NCBI GenBank assembly: GCA_042088665.1
Contig: JBELMB010000072.1
Span: 1 to 23,315 of the forward strand
Direction: 5' to 3'
Length of the DNA: 23,315 bases
Source: JBELMB01 sp042088665
GTDB lineage: Bacteria; Pseudomonadota; Alphaproteobacteria; Rhodobacterales; Rhodobacteraceae
A program made the position numbers and the translations under genes. The notes below the pieces were generated by a model. It was not told the DNA's origin, did not search any database, and saw only the letters and a program-made list of their open reading frames with translations. Positions 13,389-21,401 of the stretch are shown piece by piece. How positions within the stretch are numbered: the stretch's first letter is position 1; each line of letters begins with the position of its first letter.

Positions 13389-15020
13389 TTAACTGCGCTG
13401 CCCGGTGGTCAGGCGCACGCCTTCGTTCTGCAGCGCGCGCCACAGCAGTCCGTCACGGTCGTAGACATCGGCCCGGTAATTCATATGTCCTTTGGCCTGG
13501 GTGAAGGCCGTGCGGTAGATCAGGTGCACGGGAACGGGCTCCACCAGAGGCACCTTCGTGTTCTGACCAGAGCGCAGGATCGACTGGAAGTAATTCACCG
13601 GATCGTCATGCTGAACAGCCAGCAGCGCATAAGCAAAGTCATGCGGATCATCGAGACGGATGCAGCCATGGCTGAAGGTCCGAACGGCGCGGCTGAACAG
13701 ATCCTGCGAGGGCGTGTCATGCAGGTAGATGTTGTAGCGGTTCGGGAACATGAATTTCACGCTGCCAAGCGCGTTCTTCGGTCCCGGTCGCTGCCGCATC
13801 GAAAACGGGAAGGTCCGCCCGGAATACTGCCCGAACCCCTGGCCACGCCCAACGACTCGCCCGCGCGAGTCGATGATGTCCAGATGCCCGACGGCGCCCG
13901 GATTGGACCGAAGCAGCGGCAGGTATTCCCCGACAATGATCGAGCGCGGCACATACCAATACGGGTTGATCACCATGTGCTCCATGACGTCGGAAAACTC
14001 CGGCGTGCGGCGGTCGCGGTCCTGATGACCGATCACGGAGCGCGTCTTGTAGGTCAGCTTTTCGTCATCGATGATGCGTGCGTGGAAGTCCACGAGGTTG
14101 ACCAGCACGTGCCGCTTGCCGCGACCCTCGGGCAGGTTGAGCCAACGCTCGCGCTCCATGGCGACCATGACCTGCTGCAGCCGTTTTTCCGGTGCCACAT
14201 TGATCTGCGCCATGGTGGTCGCCCCGGCGACGCCGTCCGGCTCCAACCCGTGGTTTTCCTGAAACAGCCGCACAGCGGCGCCCATGCGTTCGTCAAAACG
14301 CATGCTGAGCGAGGGCGCCATGTACCCCATGGACACAAGCCGGTTGCGCAATGCGACCACGGCATTGCCACTTTGCCCCGGTTCCAGCTTTGAGGCGGGC
14401 ACCGTCGCGCCCCAACCGCCATGGGCGATCTTGTGCTCCAGCTTCAGCTTGGCGCGCATCAGCCGGGTGTATTCCGGGCTGGAAGGCACAAGGCTGCGGA
14501 AAACCGCGATCGGATCTTCCGTGGTCAGGCGTGACAGCAGGACCTCATCGGGTCGCCGCGGCAGGTCGCGCTTGATGTCAGAGATCACGCGGCTGGGATC
14601 TTCCAGCACGCCGGACTGCAAGGCATGGGCAAAGCTGAGGTAGACGCGCGACAGCTCAACCTCCAGCAGGCCACGCTCGCGCCCCGTGCGCGCTTGCGCC
14701 ATGCGCCGCGTCAGGGCCTGTGCGTCAAAGCGCGCGGCTGGCAGGCCGTGCACATCTGCCATGGAAAACGATTCGATCAGGGCCTGTCGACGTGCCTGGT
14801 CTTCGGCGCCTGCGCCGGTCCAGATCGGTTCGAACCCGCGGGCGCGATAGAATGCGGCAATACCGTCATCCTCCCCCAGCGTCTCCGCCACCGCCTGCTT
14901 GTAGGCGGTTACCTTGAAGGAAAACCCGTCCTCCGCCACAGCGGCCCCGGTCATCGAAGCCCCGAGCGCGGTGGCCAGCAGCAGGGCCCGCAGCTTGGCC
15001 CTGGAGTTGGTCAGCATCAT
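13389..15020 (-). CDS. L,D-transpeptidase with peptidoglycan-binding domain (YcbB/LdtD-like)
   Basis: A 543-residue exported enzyme that makes 3-3 (DAP-DAP) crosslinks in peptidoglycan. Residues 1 to about 29 are a signal peptide ending AVA. A helical/scaffold region follows, then a peptidoglycan-binding domain (about 213-272, with VVALRNRL, VRLFQENHGLEPDGVAG) and a YkuD catalytic domain (about 300-475) containing H434 in YLHDTP and SHGCIRL with S450, H451 and the nucleophile C453. This order and length match the YcbB (LdtD) type rather than the short Ldts. Start: ATG at 15020 (or 15017) with GAGG upstream. It is divergent from a MepK-like peptidase gene, as expected for a functional pair, and has its own terminator. 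Confidence 0.92.
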   Translation of the reverse strand: MMLTNSRAKLRALLLATALGASMTGAAVAEDGFSFKVTAYKQAVAETLGEDDGIAAFYRARGFEPIWTGAGAEDQARRQALIESFSMADVHGLPAARFDAQALTRRMAQARTGRERGLLEVELSRVYLSFAHALQSGVLEDPSRVISDIKRDLPRRPDEVLLSRLTTEDPIAVFRSLVPSSPEYTRLMRAKLKLEHKIAHGGWGATVPASKLEPGQSGNAVVALRNRLVSMGYMAPSLSMRFDERMGAAVRLFQENHGLEPDGVAGATTMAQINVAPEKRLQQVMVAMERERWLNLPEGRGKRHVLVNLVDFHARIIDDEKLTYKTRSVIGHQDRDRRTPEFSDVMEHMVINPYWYVPRSIIVGEYLPLLRSNPGAVGHLDIIDSRGRVVGRGQGFGQYSGRTFPFSMRQRPGPKNALGSVKFMFPNRYNIYLHDTPSQDLFSRAVRTFSHGCIRLDDPHDFAYALLAVQHDDPVNYFQSILRSGQNTKVPLVEPVPVHLIYRTAFTQAKGHMNYRADVYDRDGLLWRALQNEGVRLTTGQRS

Positions 15021-15261
15021 TTTCTATCCCTCATACAAAACATCCACCCCTGATTTGAAGTTGTCTGACAATGGGCTAGCGCTGTCCATTCACAATTGAG
15101 ACAGGCCCGGCCCGGCGCCCTTGACGGCAAAAAAGCCACACCCGTGATGCCATTTCAACACAGGCCTTTTGGGTGCGCAGCTTCCTGCCCATTCCCCCTT
15201 GATCCGGGAAACACATTACAAATCAGTCTTTTTTCATCGCCCGATTCGTGCCATACAAACG

Positions 15262-15285
15262 CTGACATCTGGGGATAGATGTCAG
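15262..15285. repeat. Perfect inverted repeat (9-base arms, 6-base loop)
   Basis: CTGACATCT (15262-15270) and AGATGTCAG (15277-15285) are exact reverse complements around GGGGAT. No T run follows on either strand, so it is not a typical terminator. It is a candidate operator or a leader hairpin of one of the two divergent cell-wall genes. Confidence 0.6.
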
Positions 15286-15360
15286 GGACCACGTGATTTG
15301 AAGGGCTTAGACCAGCACGCAGACAAGCTGGAATGTTAACACTCTTCTGGTCACATGCGA

Positions 15361-15378
15361 CGTGCAGAACGGTGCACG
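15361..15378. repeat. Short inverted repeat CGTGCA-N6-TGCACG
   Basis: CGTGCA (15361-15366) and TGCACG (15373-15378) flank six bases, giving an 18-base dyad of the size of a dimeric regulator site, about 70 bases before the peptidase start. Chance occurrence cannot be excluded. Confidence 0.35.
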
Positions 15379-15448
15379 CTGCATCGACTGAGATGATGAC
15401 GCCGTAGGCAACGGCACCACGAGCGACCACGGGACAGGCGCGCAGAGC

Positions 15449-16018
15449 ATGGCAGATTTTGAAACGGGCAGTGTTACGCGCCGGGGTATCCTGGGCGCTT
15501 TTGCAGCGACCGCAGTTGCGGCGGCTCCGACCTATTCCAAGGCCGCGGGGCTCTTGCGTGGAAGTGGCGATATCCGCCGCATCCGCATGTACTCCGGCCG
15601 GACCGGCGAACGCATCGACATGATCTACTGGGTCGAGGGCCAGTATCTCAAGGATGCGATCCGCGAGGTGAACTTCTTCATGCGCGACTGGCGCACGAAT
15701 GATGTGAAATCCATCGACACGCGCACGGTTGACCTGATGGCGGCGTCTCACCGTCTGATGGAGTGCACCGAACCCTATATTCTGATTTCCGGCTACCGCA
15801 GCCCAAAGACCAACGCGATGCTGCGGTCGCGCTCTTCCGGCGTTGCGAAAAACTCGCGTCATTTGCGGGGTCAAGCAGCGGACCTGCGATTGACCTCGCG
15901 CTCTGTCACACAGATTGCCCGCGCCGCGGCCGCCTGCAAGGCGGGTGGTGTCGGTCGCTATTCTGGGTCCAACTTCGTACATATGGATTGTGGCCCTGTG
16001 CGCAGCTGGGGGGCGTAA
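15449..16018 (+). CDS. Exported LAS metallopeptidase, DUF882/M15 (MepK/YcbK-like murein endopeptidase)
   Basis: A 189-residue protein. It opens with a likely Tat signal (SVTRRGILGAF, Arg11-Arg12, then an Ala-rich hydrophobic stretch to about residue 32). The domain of about 145 residues has the LAS zinc ligands H138 and D145 (SRHLRGQAADLRL) and H178 (NFVHMDCG), plus the SGYRSPKTN loop typical of M15/DUF882. E. coli MepK (YcbK) of this family cuts 3-3 crosslinks. In E. coli ycbK follows the L,D-transpeptidase gene ycbB; here the homologues are divergent, supporting a shared role in 3-3 crosslink turnover. Only a weak ribosome site precedes the ATG. A terminator lies 26 bases after the stop. 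Confidence 0.87.
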   Translation: MADFETGSVTRRGILGAFAATAVAAAPTYSKAAGLLRGSGDIRRIRMYSGRTGERIDMIYWVEGQYLKDAIREVNFFMRDWRTNDVKSIDTRTVDLMAASHRLMECTEPYILISGYRSPKTNAMLRSRSSGVAKNSRHLRGQAADLRLTSRSVTQIARAAAACKAGGVGRYSGSNFVHMDCGPVRSWGA

Positions 16019-16043
16019 ACCGGTCATCATCGGTCTGTGTGAG

Positions 16044-16066
16044 GGGCGCCTGTCAGGGCGCCCTTT
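16044..16066 (+). terminator. Intrinsic terminator of the MepK-like gene
   Basis: GGGCGCC (16044-16050) pairs with GGCGCCC (16057-16063) around TGTCAG, followed by TTTGT. The stem is strong but the T run is short. Confidence 0.7.
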
Positions 16067-16111
16067 GTCGTTTCCTAGGGCCGTTTTCGCAGGAAAAGGC
16101 CGTCCGGCACA

Positions 16112-16127
16112 GTCAGGAATACCTGAC
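16112..16127. repeat. Short palindrome GTCAGG-AATA-CCTGAC
   Basis: Perfect 6-base arms around AATA in the convergent gap (16019-16292) between the peptidase and the secreted-protein gene. No T run adjoins. It may be a weak terminator element or chance. Confidence 0.3.
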
Positions 16128-16292
16128 GCCCTCGGTCGCAAGACACCAAAGGTTTGCTAGAAACGCCTTTCCCACCCTGCCCGACCTTCGACCAAATGCG
16201 TGCATCTGACGACATGGCGGGGGAGGTCCGCGTTGGCGTCCCATCCAAATATTCGCCCAGACGAGGCCCAGACGGCACGCGCCCCGACTGTT

Positions 16293-17060
16293 CTAGTGAT
16301 CCGTCTCAATTTCCTGGCACCGGACGGCCAGTCCCGTGATGGCCGTTGCCCCGCGATGCGCCTGATCCGTCGCAACGATAAGCCCCGTCACCGCATGATT
16401 GCTTGGGCACGCTGACTTGGCTTGCCATGCCTTGCACCCCGGTCGGGCATCCGACAGCGTGCGCAGGACCACGCCCGAGGTACAGGGCCGCGCGTAGCTG
16501 TAAGGCGGGCGCAAGAAGCCGTCTTTTGTCTGCACCCGCAGGCGAAACGGCAGGCCAGTTTCGCGTTCGGACCAAAGCTTTGGATCCGCAACGCAATAGT
16601 CCGGCAAGGTCGACAGCGCGATGCCCTCGAGCCGCGATCCACTGCGGTCAAGGCATACCGCAACAGCCGTCACCGCCTGTCCCACTGGCACCCGAATCGT
16701 CTTTCGGCTGTCAAAGGCCGTGGCGGTTGCGCGCGTTCCGCGACAAAGCTCTTTGCGCAATGCGTCGGCCCTTGGACCATCCGGCGCGCGATGTGACAGC
16801 TCCAAAAGGCATACGCCGTCTTCCGCCGCGCCAAAGGACAGCCCCGTCATCACGCGGCCCGGTCCCGGATCGAGAATCGTACTGACTTTGCCGACCCCGG
16901 ACAGCGGCGCCACAAAGACCGGGCCATCCACCAATCGCGTGTCAGACGCAACGGCCGCCGTGACCCCCAAAACCAGCACTGCAACAACGGACAGGGCCCG
17001 CGGCAGATGACACCGCGCCAAGCTGGCCCGGGACACGAAGAATCGCCGCCATCCCGTCAC
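16293..17060 (-). CDS. Secreted Cys-rich protein of unknown function, coupled to mfd
   Basis: A 255-residue protein whose start is GTG at 17060, overlapping the mfd stop by four bases (GTGA). Residues 1 to about 38 are a signal peptide (basic start, hydrophobic core ending TAAVAS). The mature part contains eight Cys and recurring short strands of the form V-T-G-L (RVMTGLSFG, AVTAVAVCL, AVTGLIVAT, AITGLAVRC), suggesting a β-prism-like repeat of two to three units stabilised by disulfides. This recalls vitelline-membrane outer layer protein I (VMO-I) folds, but that is a weak resemblance by eye. No catalytic motif is seen. The open frame continues upstream to 17318 inside mfd, which I treat as a shadow. 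Its partnership with a DNA repair gene makes no obvious functional sense and may be only transcriptional. Confidence 0.7.
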   Translation of the reverse strand: MTGWRRFFVSRASLARCHLPRALSVVAVLVLGVTAAVASDTRLVDGPVFVAPLSGVGKVSTILDPGPGRVMTGLSFGAAEDGVCLLELSHRAPDGPRADALRKELCRGTRATATAFDSRKTIRVPVGQAVTAVAVCLDRSGSRLEGIALSTLPDYCVADPKLWSERETGLPFRLRVQTKDGFLRPPYSYARPCTSGVVLRTLSDARPGCKAWQAKSACPSNHAVTGLIVATDQAHRGATAITGLAVRCQEIETDH

Positions 17061-20000
17061 GCGCTTGCCTTGCGTTTCTTCAGCACGCCCGCATGTTCTG
17101 CCAGATCGCGCGCGATGGCAAAGGCCCCCTGTATCTTGTCCTTGTCGCGCTTCCAGTCGCGGCGCACCACGATCTTGTTGTCCTTGACCTTTGCCATCCC
17201 ATCCTGCGCGTTGATGAAGGCCACCAGCCCCTGCGGCGAGGCGAACTTGTCGTTGTGAAACTGCACGGTTGCCCCCTTCGGTCCGCCGTCCAGCTTGGCA
17301 ATACCCGCGCGTTTGCACATGGCCTTGATCCGGACCACCAGCAAAAGCGTGTTCACCTCACGCGGCAATTTCCCAAAGCGGTCAATGAGTTCCGCGGCAA
17401 ACCCTTCGAGTTCAACCTTGGTCGTCAGCCCCGACAGACGGCGGTAAAGCCCAAGGCGCACATCGAGATCCGGCACGTAGTCCTCGGGGATGAGGACGGG
17501 CACGCCAAGGTTGATCTGGGGCGCCCATTGCCCGTCGTCATCCGAGAGGCCGGACAACTCGCCGGCCTTGATCTTGGCGATCGCCTCTTCCAGCATGGAC
17601 TGGTACAACTCGTATCCCACGTCGCGCATCTGGCCTGATTGCTCTTCGCCCAGAAGATTGCCAGCCCCGCGAATGTCCAGATCCTGACTGGCAAGGCTGA
17701 ACCCGGCCCCCAGCGTATCGATGGCCCCCAACACGCGCAGGCGCTTTTCGGCGGTGACGGTCAGCTTGGCCCGCGGCTTTGTCGTCAGGTAGCAATAGGC
17801 CCGCGTCTTGGACCGGCCCACCCTGCCCCGGATCTGATACAGCTGACTGAGGCCGAACATATCCGCGCGGTGCACGACCATCGTGTTGGCCGTTGGAATG
17901 TCCAAACCGGATTCGACGATGGTGGTGGCCAGAAGCACGTCGAACTTGCCATCGTAAAAGGCGTTCATCCGGTCGTCTAGTTCCCCGGCGGCCATCTGAC
18001 CATGGGCCACCACATAGGTGATCTCCGGCATCTGGGTCTTCAGGAAATCCTCGATTTCGGGCAGATCGGCAATGCGCGGCACCACGTAAAAGGATTGCCC
18101 ACCGCGGTAATGTTCACGCAGAAGCGCCTCGCGGATCGTCACCGGATCGAATTCCGACACATAGGTGCGGATCGACAGGCGGTCGACGGGCGGCGTGCCA
18201 ATGATCGACAGATCGCGCACGCCCGTGAGGCTCAGTTGAAGGGTGCGCGGAATCGGTGTTGCCGTGAGCGTCAGCACGTGGATGTCGGACCGCATCTGTT
18301 TGAGGCGCTCCTTGTGCTGCACGCCGAACCGCTGCTCTTCGTCGATGATCAGCAGGCCGAGGTTGTTGAACCGAATGCCCTTGGCGAGCAGCGCATGGGT
18401 GCCCACGGCGATGTCCACCGTGCCCTTCGAGATGCCATCGCGGGTCAGGGCCGCCTGACGGCTGCCAACAAACCGGCTGAGTGGTGCGACCTGGATCGGA
18501 AAGCCGCGGAACCGCTCGGCAAACGAATTGTGGTGCTGACGCGCCAGCAGCGTGGTGGGCGCAATCACCGCCACCTGCACGCCGGACATGGCCGCGACAA
18601 AGGCTGCGCGCATGGCCACTTCGGTCTTGCCAAAGCCCACGTCGCCACAGATCAGCCGGTCCATCGGCAACCCGGCGAGCATGTCGTCCATGACATCTTG
18701 GATGGCTTTGAACTGGTCGTCGGTTTCCGTGTAGGGAAAGCGCGCGGAAAAACTCTCGTAGGCGCCGGGCGGTGGATCCATGATCGGTGCCTTGCGCAAG
18801 GCCCGCTCTGCGGCGATGCGGATGAGGCGGTCGGCCATCTCGCGGATGCGTTCCTTGAGCTTGGCCTTCTTGGCCTGCCATGCGCCGCCGCCGAGCCGGT
18901 CCAGCAACCCCTCGTCATGGCCATATCTGGACAGCAGTTCGATGTTCTCGACCGGCAGGTAAAGCTTTGACCCTTCGGCATAATGCAGCAAGAGGCACTC
19001 ATGCGCGGCACCTGCGGCAGTGACGACCTCCATCCCCTGATAGCGGCCGATGCCATGGTCGACGTGGACCACCAGGTCACCGGGGCTGAGGCTTTGGGTT
19101 TCGGTCAGGAAGTTCTCGGCCTTGCGGCGCTTCTTGGGTTGGCGGATCAGCCGGTCGCCCAGCACGTCCTGCTCGGAGATCACCGTGATGCGCTGGTCGT
19201 CCCAAGGCGCCTCGAACCCGGCCTCCAGCGACCAGACCACAAGGTGCAGCCCGCGTTTGCCGATGCGGCTGCCGTCCTTGATCGGGATCGCCTCGGACAG
19301 GCCTTCGTCCTCTATCAACCCGGTAAGTCTTTCGCGCGCGCCTTCGGAGTAGGACGCAATGACCACCGGCCCATCGTGGAGCTTTGCCTTAACATGATCG
19401 ACCAGAGCCCCGAAAAGGCTGACGTTTTCCAGTTGGCGTTCGGGTGAGAAGCTGCGCCCGATGCGTCCACCTGCATCCACAACACCGGGGCCAGAGGCCT
19501 GCGGCAAGGGATGGAACTGCACTTGGCGGCGCGCCTGAAGGGCCGCGTCCCATGCGCTTTCGTCAAGGTACAGCGTCTCTGGCGGGATAGGTTTGTAAAC
19601 CGTGCTGCCCAGCGTCTTTTTCTGCGACATGGCGTGGCGGCGGGTGTCGAACTGGTCGGCGATGCTGTCCCAGCGGCTGATACGGGCGGGCGTCAGCTGG
19701 TCGTCCAGCAGCACCGGAGCCCCGGGCAGATAGTCGAACAAGGTCTCAAGCGTCTGGTGAAAGAAGGGCAGCCAATGTTCCACGCCCTGATGTTTGCGCC
19801 CTGCGCTGATCGCCTCGTAGAGCGGGTCATCGGTCCCGGCGGCGCCAAACTCGATGCGGTAGTTCTGGCGAAACCGCGTGATCGCAGCGTCGTCGAGGAT
19901 CACTTCGGACACCGGTGCCAATTCGACCAGCGACATCTTGTCGGTGGTGCGCTGCGTGGCCGCGTCAAAGCGGCGCGCGCCGTCCAGCACATCCCCAAAG

Positions 20001-20524
20001 AAGTCGAGCCGCACAGGCCCGCCCTCACCCGGCGGAAAGATGTCGATGATGCCGCCCCGGATCGCGTAATCGCCGGGTTCGGTCACGGTCGGCGATTGCG
20101 AAAATCCCATGCGCACCAGAAAGTTGCGCAGGCTGGCCTCGTCCACGCGGTCGCCGACACGGGCCGAAAAGGCGGCCTCGCGCAGGACCGTGCGCGCGGG
20201 CACCCGCTGCATCGCCGCAGACAGCGTGGTCAAAAGGACAAACCGCTCCGGCATGCCATGCACCAGCCCGGCAAGCGTGGCCATCCGCGCCGCAGAGATA
20301 TCCGCATTGGGCGATACCCTGTCGTAGGGCAGACAGTCCCATGCGGGAAAGACCACCACCGGCACTTCGGGCGCAAAGAACCCAAGCGCCGCCTGCAGCG
20401 CGGCCAGCCTCTTGTCGTCGCGCGCCACATGGATCACAGGCCCTTTGGCCCGTGTCATTTCTGCCTGTACTTGTCGTGCGTCGAACCCTTCGGGGGTTCC
20501 GCCCATGATCACCCGGTCTGCCAT
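17057..20524 (-). CDS. mfd: Transcription-repair coupling factor Mfd
   Basis: A 1155-residue protein, full length for alphaproteobacteria. Mfd removes RNA polymerase stalled at DNA lesions and recruits UvrA. The UvrB-like N-terminal module is at about 1-200 (PAWDCLPYDRVSPN, GDYAIRGGIIDIFPPG). The RNA-polymerase-interacting domain begins near 480 (HVDHGIGRYQG, 487-497). The RecG-like translocase has Walker A GDVGFGKTE (627-635), DEEQ (728-731), TATPIPRTLQ and the GRVGRS motif, and a C-terminal TRCF domain follows (about 1000-1110). The ATG at 20524 gives the usual N-terminus; its ribosome site is weak. It follows a short ORF by six bases and overlaps the next gene by four, so it lies in a four-member minus-strand operon. 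Confidence 0.97.
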   Translation of the reverse strand: MADRVIMGGTPEGFDARQVQAEMTRAKGPVIHVARDDKRLAALQAALGFFAPEVPVVVFPAWDCLPYDRVSPNADISAARMATLAGLVHGMPERFVLLTTLSAAMQRVPARTVLREAAFSARVGDRVDEASLRNFLVRMGFSQSPTVTEPGDYAIRGGIIDIFPPGEGGPVRLDFFGDVLDGARRFDAATQRTTDKMSLVELAPVSEVILDDAAITRFRQNYRIEFGAAGTDDPLYEAISAGRKHQGVEHWLPFFHQTLETLFDYLPGAPVLLDDQLTPARISRWDSIADQFDTRRHAMSQKKTLGSTVYKPIPPETLYLDESAWDAALQARRQVQFHPLPQASGPGVVDAGGRIGRSFSPERQLENVSLFGALVDHVKAKLHDGPVVIASYSEGARERLTGLIEDEGLSEAIPIKDGSRIGKRGLHLVVWSLEAGFEAPWDDQRITVISEQDVLGDRLIRQPKKRRKAENFLTETQSLSPGDLVVHVDHGIGRYQGMEVVTAAGAAHECLLLHYAEGSKLYLPVENIELLSRYGHDEGLLDRLGGGAWQAKKAKLKERIREMADRLIRIAAERALRKAPIMDPPPGAYESFSARFPYTETDDQFKAIQDVMDDMLAGLPMDRLICGDVGFGKTEVAMRAAFVAAMSGVQVAVIAPTTLLARQHHNSFAERFRGFPIQVAPLSRFVGSRQAALTRDGISKGTVDIAVGTHALLAKGIRFNNLGLLIIDEEQRFGVQHKERLKQMRSDIHVLTLTATPIPRTLQLSLTGVRDLSIIGTPPVDRLSIRTYVSEFDPVTIREALLREHYRGGQSFYVVPRIADLPEIEDFLKTQMPEITYVVAHGQMAAGELDDRMNAFYDGKFDVLLATTIVESGLDIPTANTMVVHRADMFGLSQLYQIRGRVGRSKTRAYCYLTTKPRAKLTVTAEKRLRVLGAIDTLGAGFSLASQDLDIRGAGNLLGEEQSGQMRDVGYELYQSMLEEAIAKIKAGELSGLSDDDGQWAPQINLGVPVLIPEDYVPDLDVRLGLYRRLSGLTTKVELEGFAAELIDRFGKLPREVNTLLLVVRIKAMCKRAGIAKLDGGPKGATVQFHNDKFASPQGLVAFINAQDGMAKVKDNKIVVRRDWKRDKDKIQGAFAIARDLAEHAGVLKKRKASA

Positions 20525-20530
20525 GGACGC

Positions 20531-20698
20531 TCAAATGGCCCGCTGACCGGCTTCCGTCAACCGTCCGCGGGCGGAGTTTCGCCTTGCCACAGCATCATGA
20601 GAGGTTTTCGCGTGCCGCAAACCTGCCGACGCCCCGATCAAGGCGATCACGCACCACAGGAAAAAACCTGTGCGCGCCAGCGCGCCTTTGGATAACAT
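20531..20698 (-). CDS. Possible 55-residue small membrane protein upstream of mfd
   Basis: A short frame with ATG at 20698 and TGA at 20531-20533, beginning 18 bases after the stop of the preceding membrane-protein gene and ending six bases before mfd. The product has a basic N-terminus (MLSKGALARTG), one hydrophobic segment (FFLWCVIALIGASAG, about residues 12-26) and a basic, polar tail. Spacing and topology look like a real small membrane protein, but the ribosome site is poor and inverted repeats in the first half (GCGCGCTGGCGCGC; CACAGG-N6-CCTGTG) could mean it is untranslated spacer. I do not recognise it. Confidence 0.42.
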   Translation of the reverse strand: MLSKGALARTGFFLWCVIALIGASAGLRHAKTSHDAVARRNSARGRLTEAGQRAI

Positions 20699-20716
20699 CT
20701 GCCCGGGCAACCCCGG

Positions 20717-21239
20717 TTACAGAACCGTGGCGGACAGGTTCTGGAACATGCCCCAAAGCGCCGTCACAAAGATCGAGACGATCCCGATGAACTGCGTGAT
20801 CATGCGGTGGATCCGCATCCTGCGCCACAGACCCTCGCCCGCGTTGTCCCCGCCGCGGATCATCCGCGCCGAAGCAACGCTCAGCAGTCCCCACGAGGGT
20901 CATCGGCAGCCCCAGCAGGAACAGCGCCTGCGCCAGTTCGATGTCATACATGAACCCCAAAAGGCCTGCCCCGGACAGAAAGGCCGACAACAGCCCCGAC
21001 AGCCAGAGCCCCGATTCATCGACGATGTAGAGAAACCGGTTGGTGTTGATCCGCACCAGATCTTCGAGGTCCTTGGCCGCTTGACCGCCTTGCCGTTGCG
21101 CCCGACCGACCATGTCGAAAGGAACACCCAACACCCAATGGCTCGTCGATGACCAGATAAAGGCCAGAACAATCCAGAACCAGAGGTTCGAAAAGGACCG
21201 CATGTCGATCACTTCGAAGACCTTGCTGTACCAGTCCAA
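20717..21239 (-). pseudogene. Conserved four-helix membrane protein gene with a one-base frameshift
   Basis: The frame opens with TTG at 21239 (GGAAAGAG upstream) as MDWYSKVFEVIDMRSF and runs to about 20893, then loses sense. After removing one base from the CCCC run at 20889-20892 (GGGG on the coding strand), the frame continues as LVGLLSVASARMIRGGDN and on to a natural end NLSATVL and TAA at 20717-20719, giving 173 residues. The joined protein has about four membrane segments: two in the first half (LWFWIVLAFIW; WLSGLLSAFLSGAGLLGF), one at LFLLGLPMTLVGLLSV and one at FIGIVSIFVTALWGM. It resembles a Rhodobacteraceae membrane protein often labelled 'component of SufBCD complex', from memory. 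The shift may be real or a sequencing error; intact downstream coding favours a recent or artefactual change. Confidence 0.72.
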
Positions 21240-21319
21240 ACCGCCGCTCTTTCCTGCTTGCCCGTGTCCTGTTCCGGTTGATGCCCTGCACGGCCCCCGG
21301 GTTTTGTGCCTTATGCCGT

Positions 21320-21349
21320 CAAGCCCCCCGTCTAGGCAATGGGGGCTTG
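21320..21349. promoter_or_regulatory. Inverted repeat upstream of hemB
   Basis: CAAGCCCCC (21320-21328) and GGGGGCTTG (21341-21349) are perfect 9-base arms around a 12-base spacer, 53 bases before the chosen hemB start and in the gap shared with the divergent membrane-protein gene. It could be an operator or leader hairpin. No T run follows, so it is not a terminator. Confidence 0.4.
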
Positions 21350-21401
21350 TGACGCAAACCGTTCCATGTCACCCAATAACACCAAAGACAAGGTGTTCCA
21401 C

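Larger units (their letters stand above)
15021..15448. other. 428-base divergent intergenic region between transpeptidase and peptidase genes
   Basis: The region is less GC-rich than its neighbours and must contain two promoters. It holds two perfect inverted repeats (15262-15285 and 15361-15378). No ORF with a ribosome site was found; the 60-codon frame at 15096-15278 and the long minus-strand frame from 16141 to 15155 look like chance frames. Its length leaves room for a long leader or small RNA. Confidence 0.5.

Noticed and set aside
13200..14393. 397-codon plus-strand frame opposite the L,D-transpeptidase
   Set aside because: It starts in the terminator zone and runs antisense to a complete enzyme with catalytic motif.
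14820..14850. GGTTCGAACCC resembling a tRNA T-arm
   Set aside because: It lies inside the L,D-transpeptidase coding sequence and no acceptor, D-arm or anticodon arm can be built around it.
15155..16141. 328-codon minus-strand frame over the MepK-like gene
   Set aside because: It spans the terminator and the intergenic region and lies antisense to a gene with zinc ligands; no ribosome site.
16075..16278. 67-codon minus-strand frame just after the secreted-protein gene
   Set aside because: It starts with GTG without a ribosome site, shows no domain, and runs through the palindrome and up to the terminator of the convergent gene.
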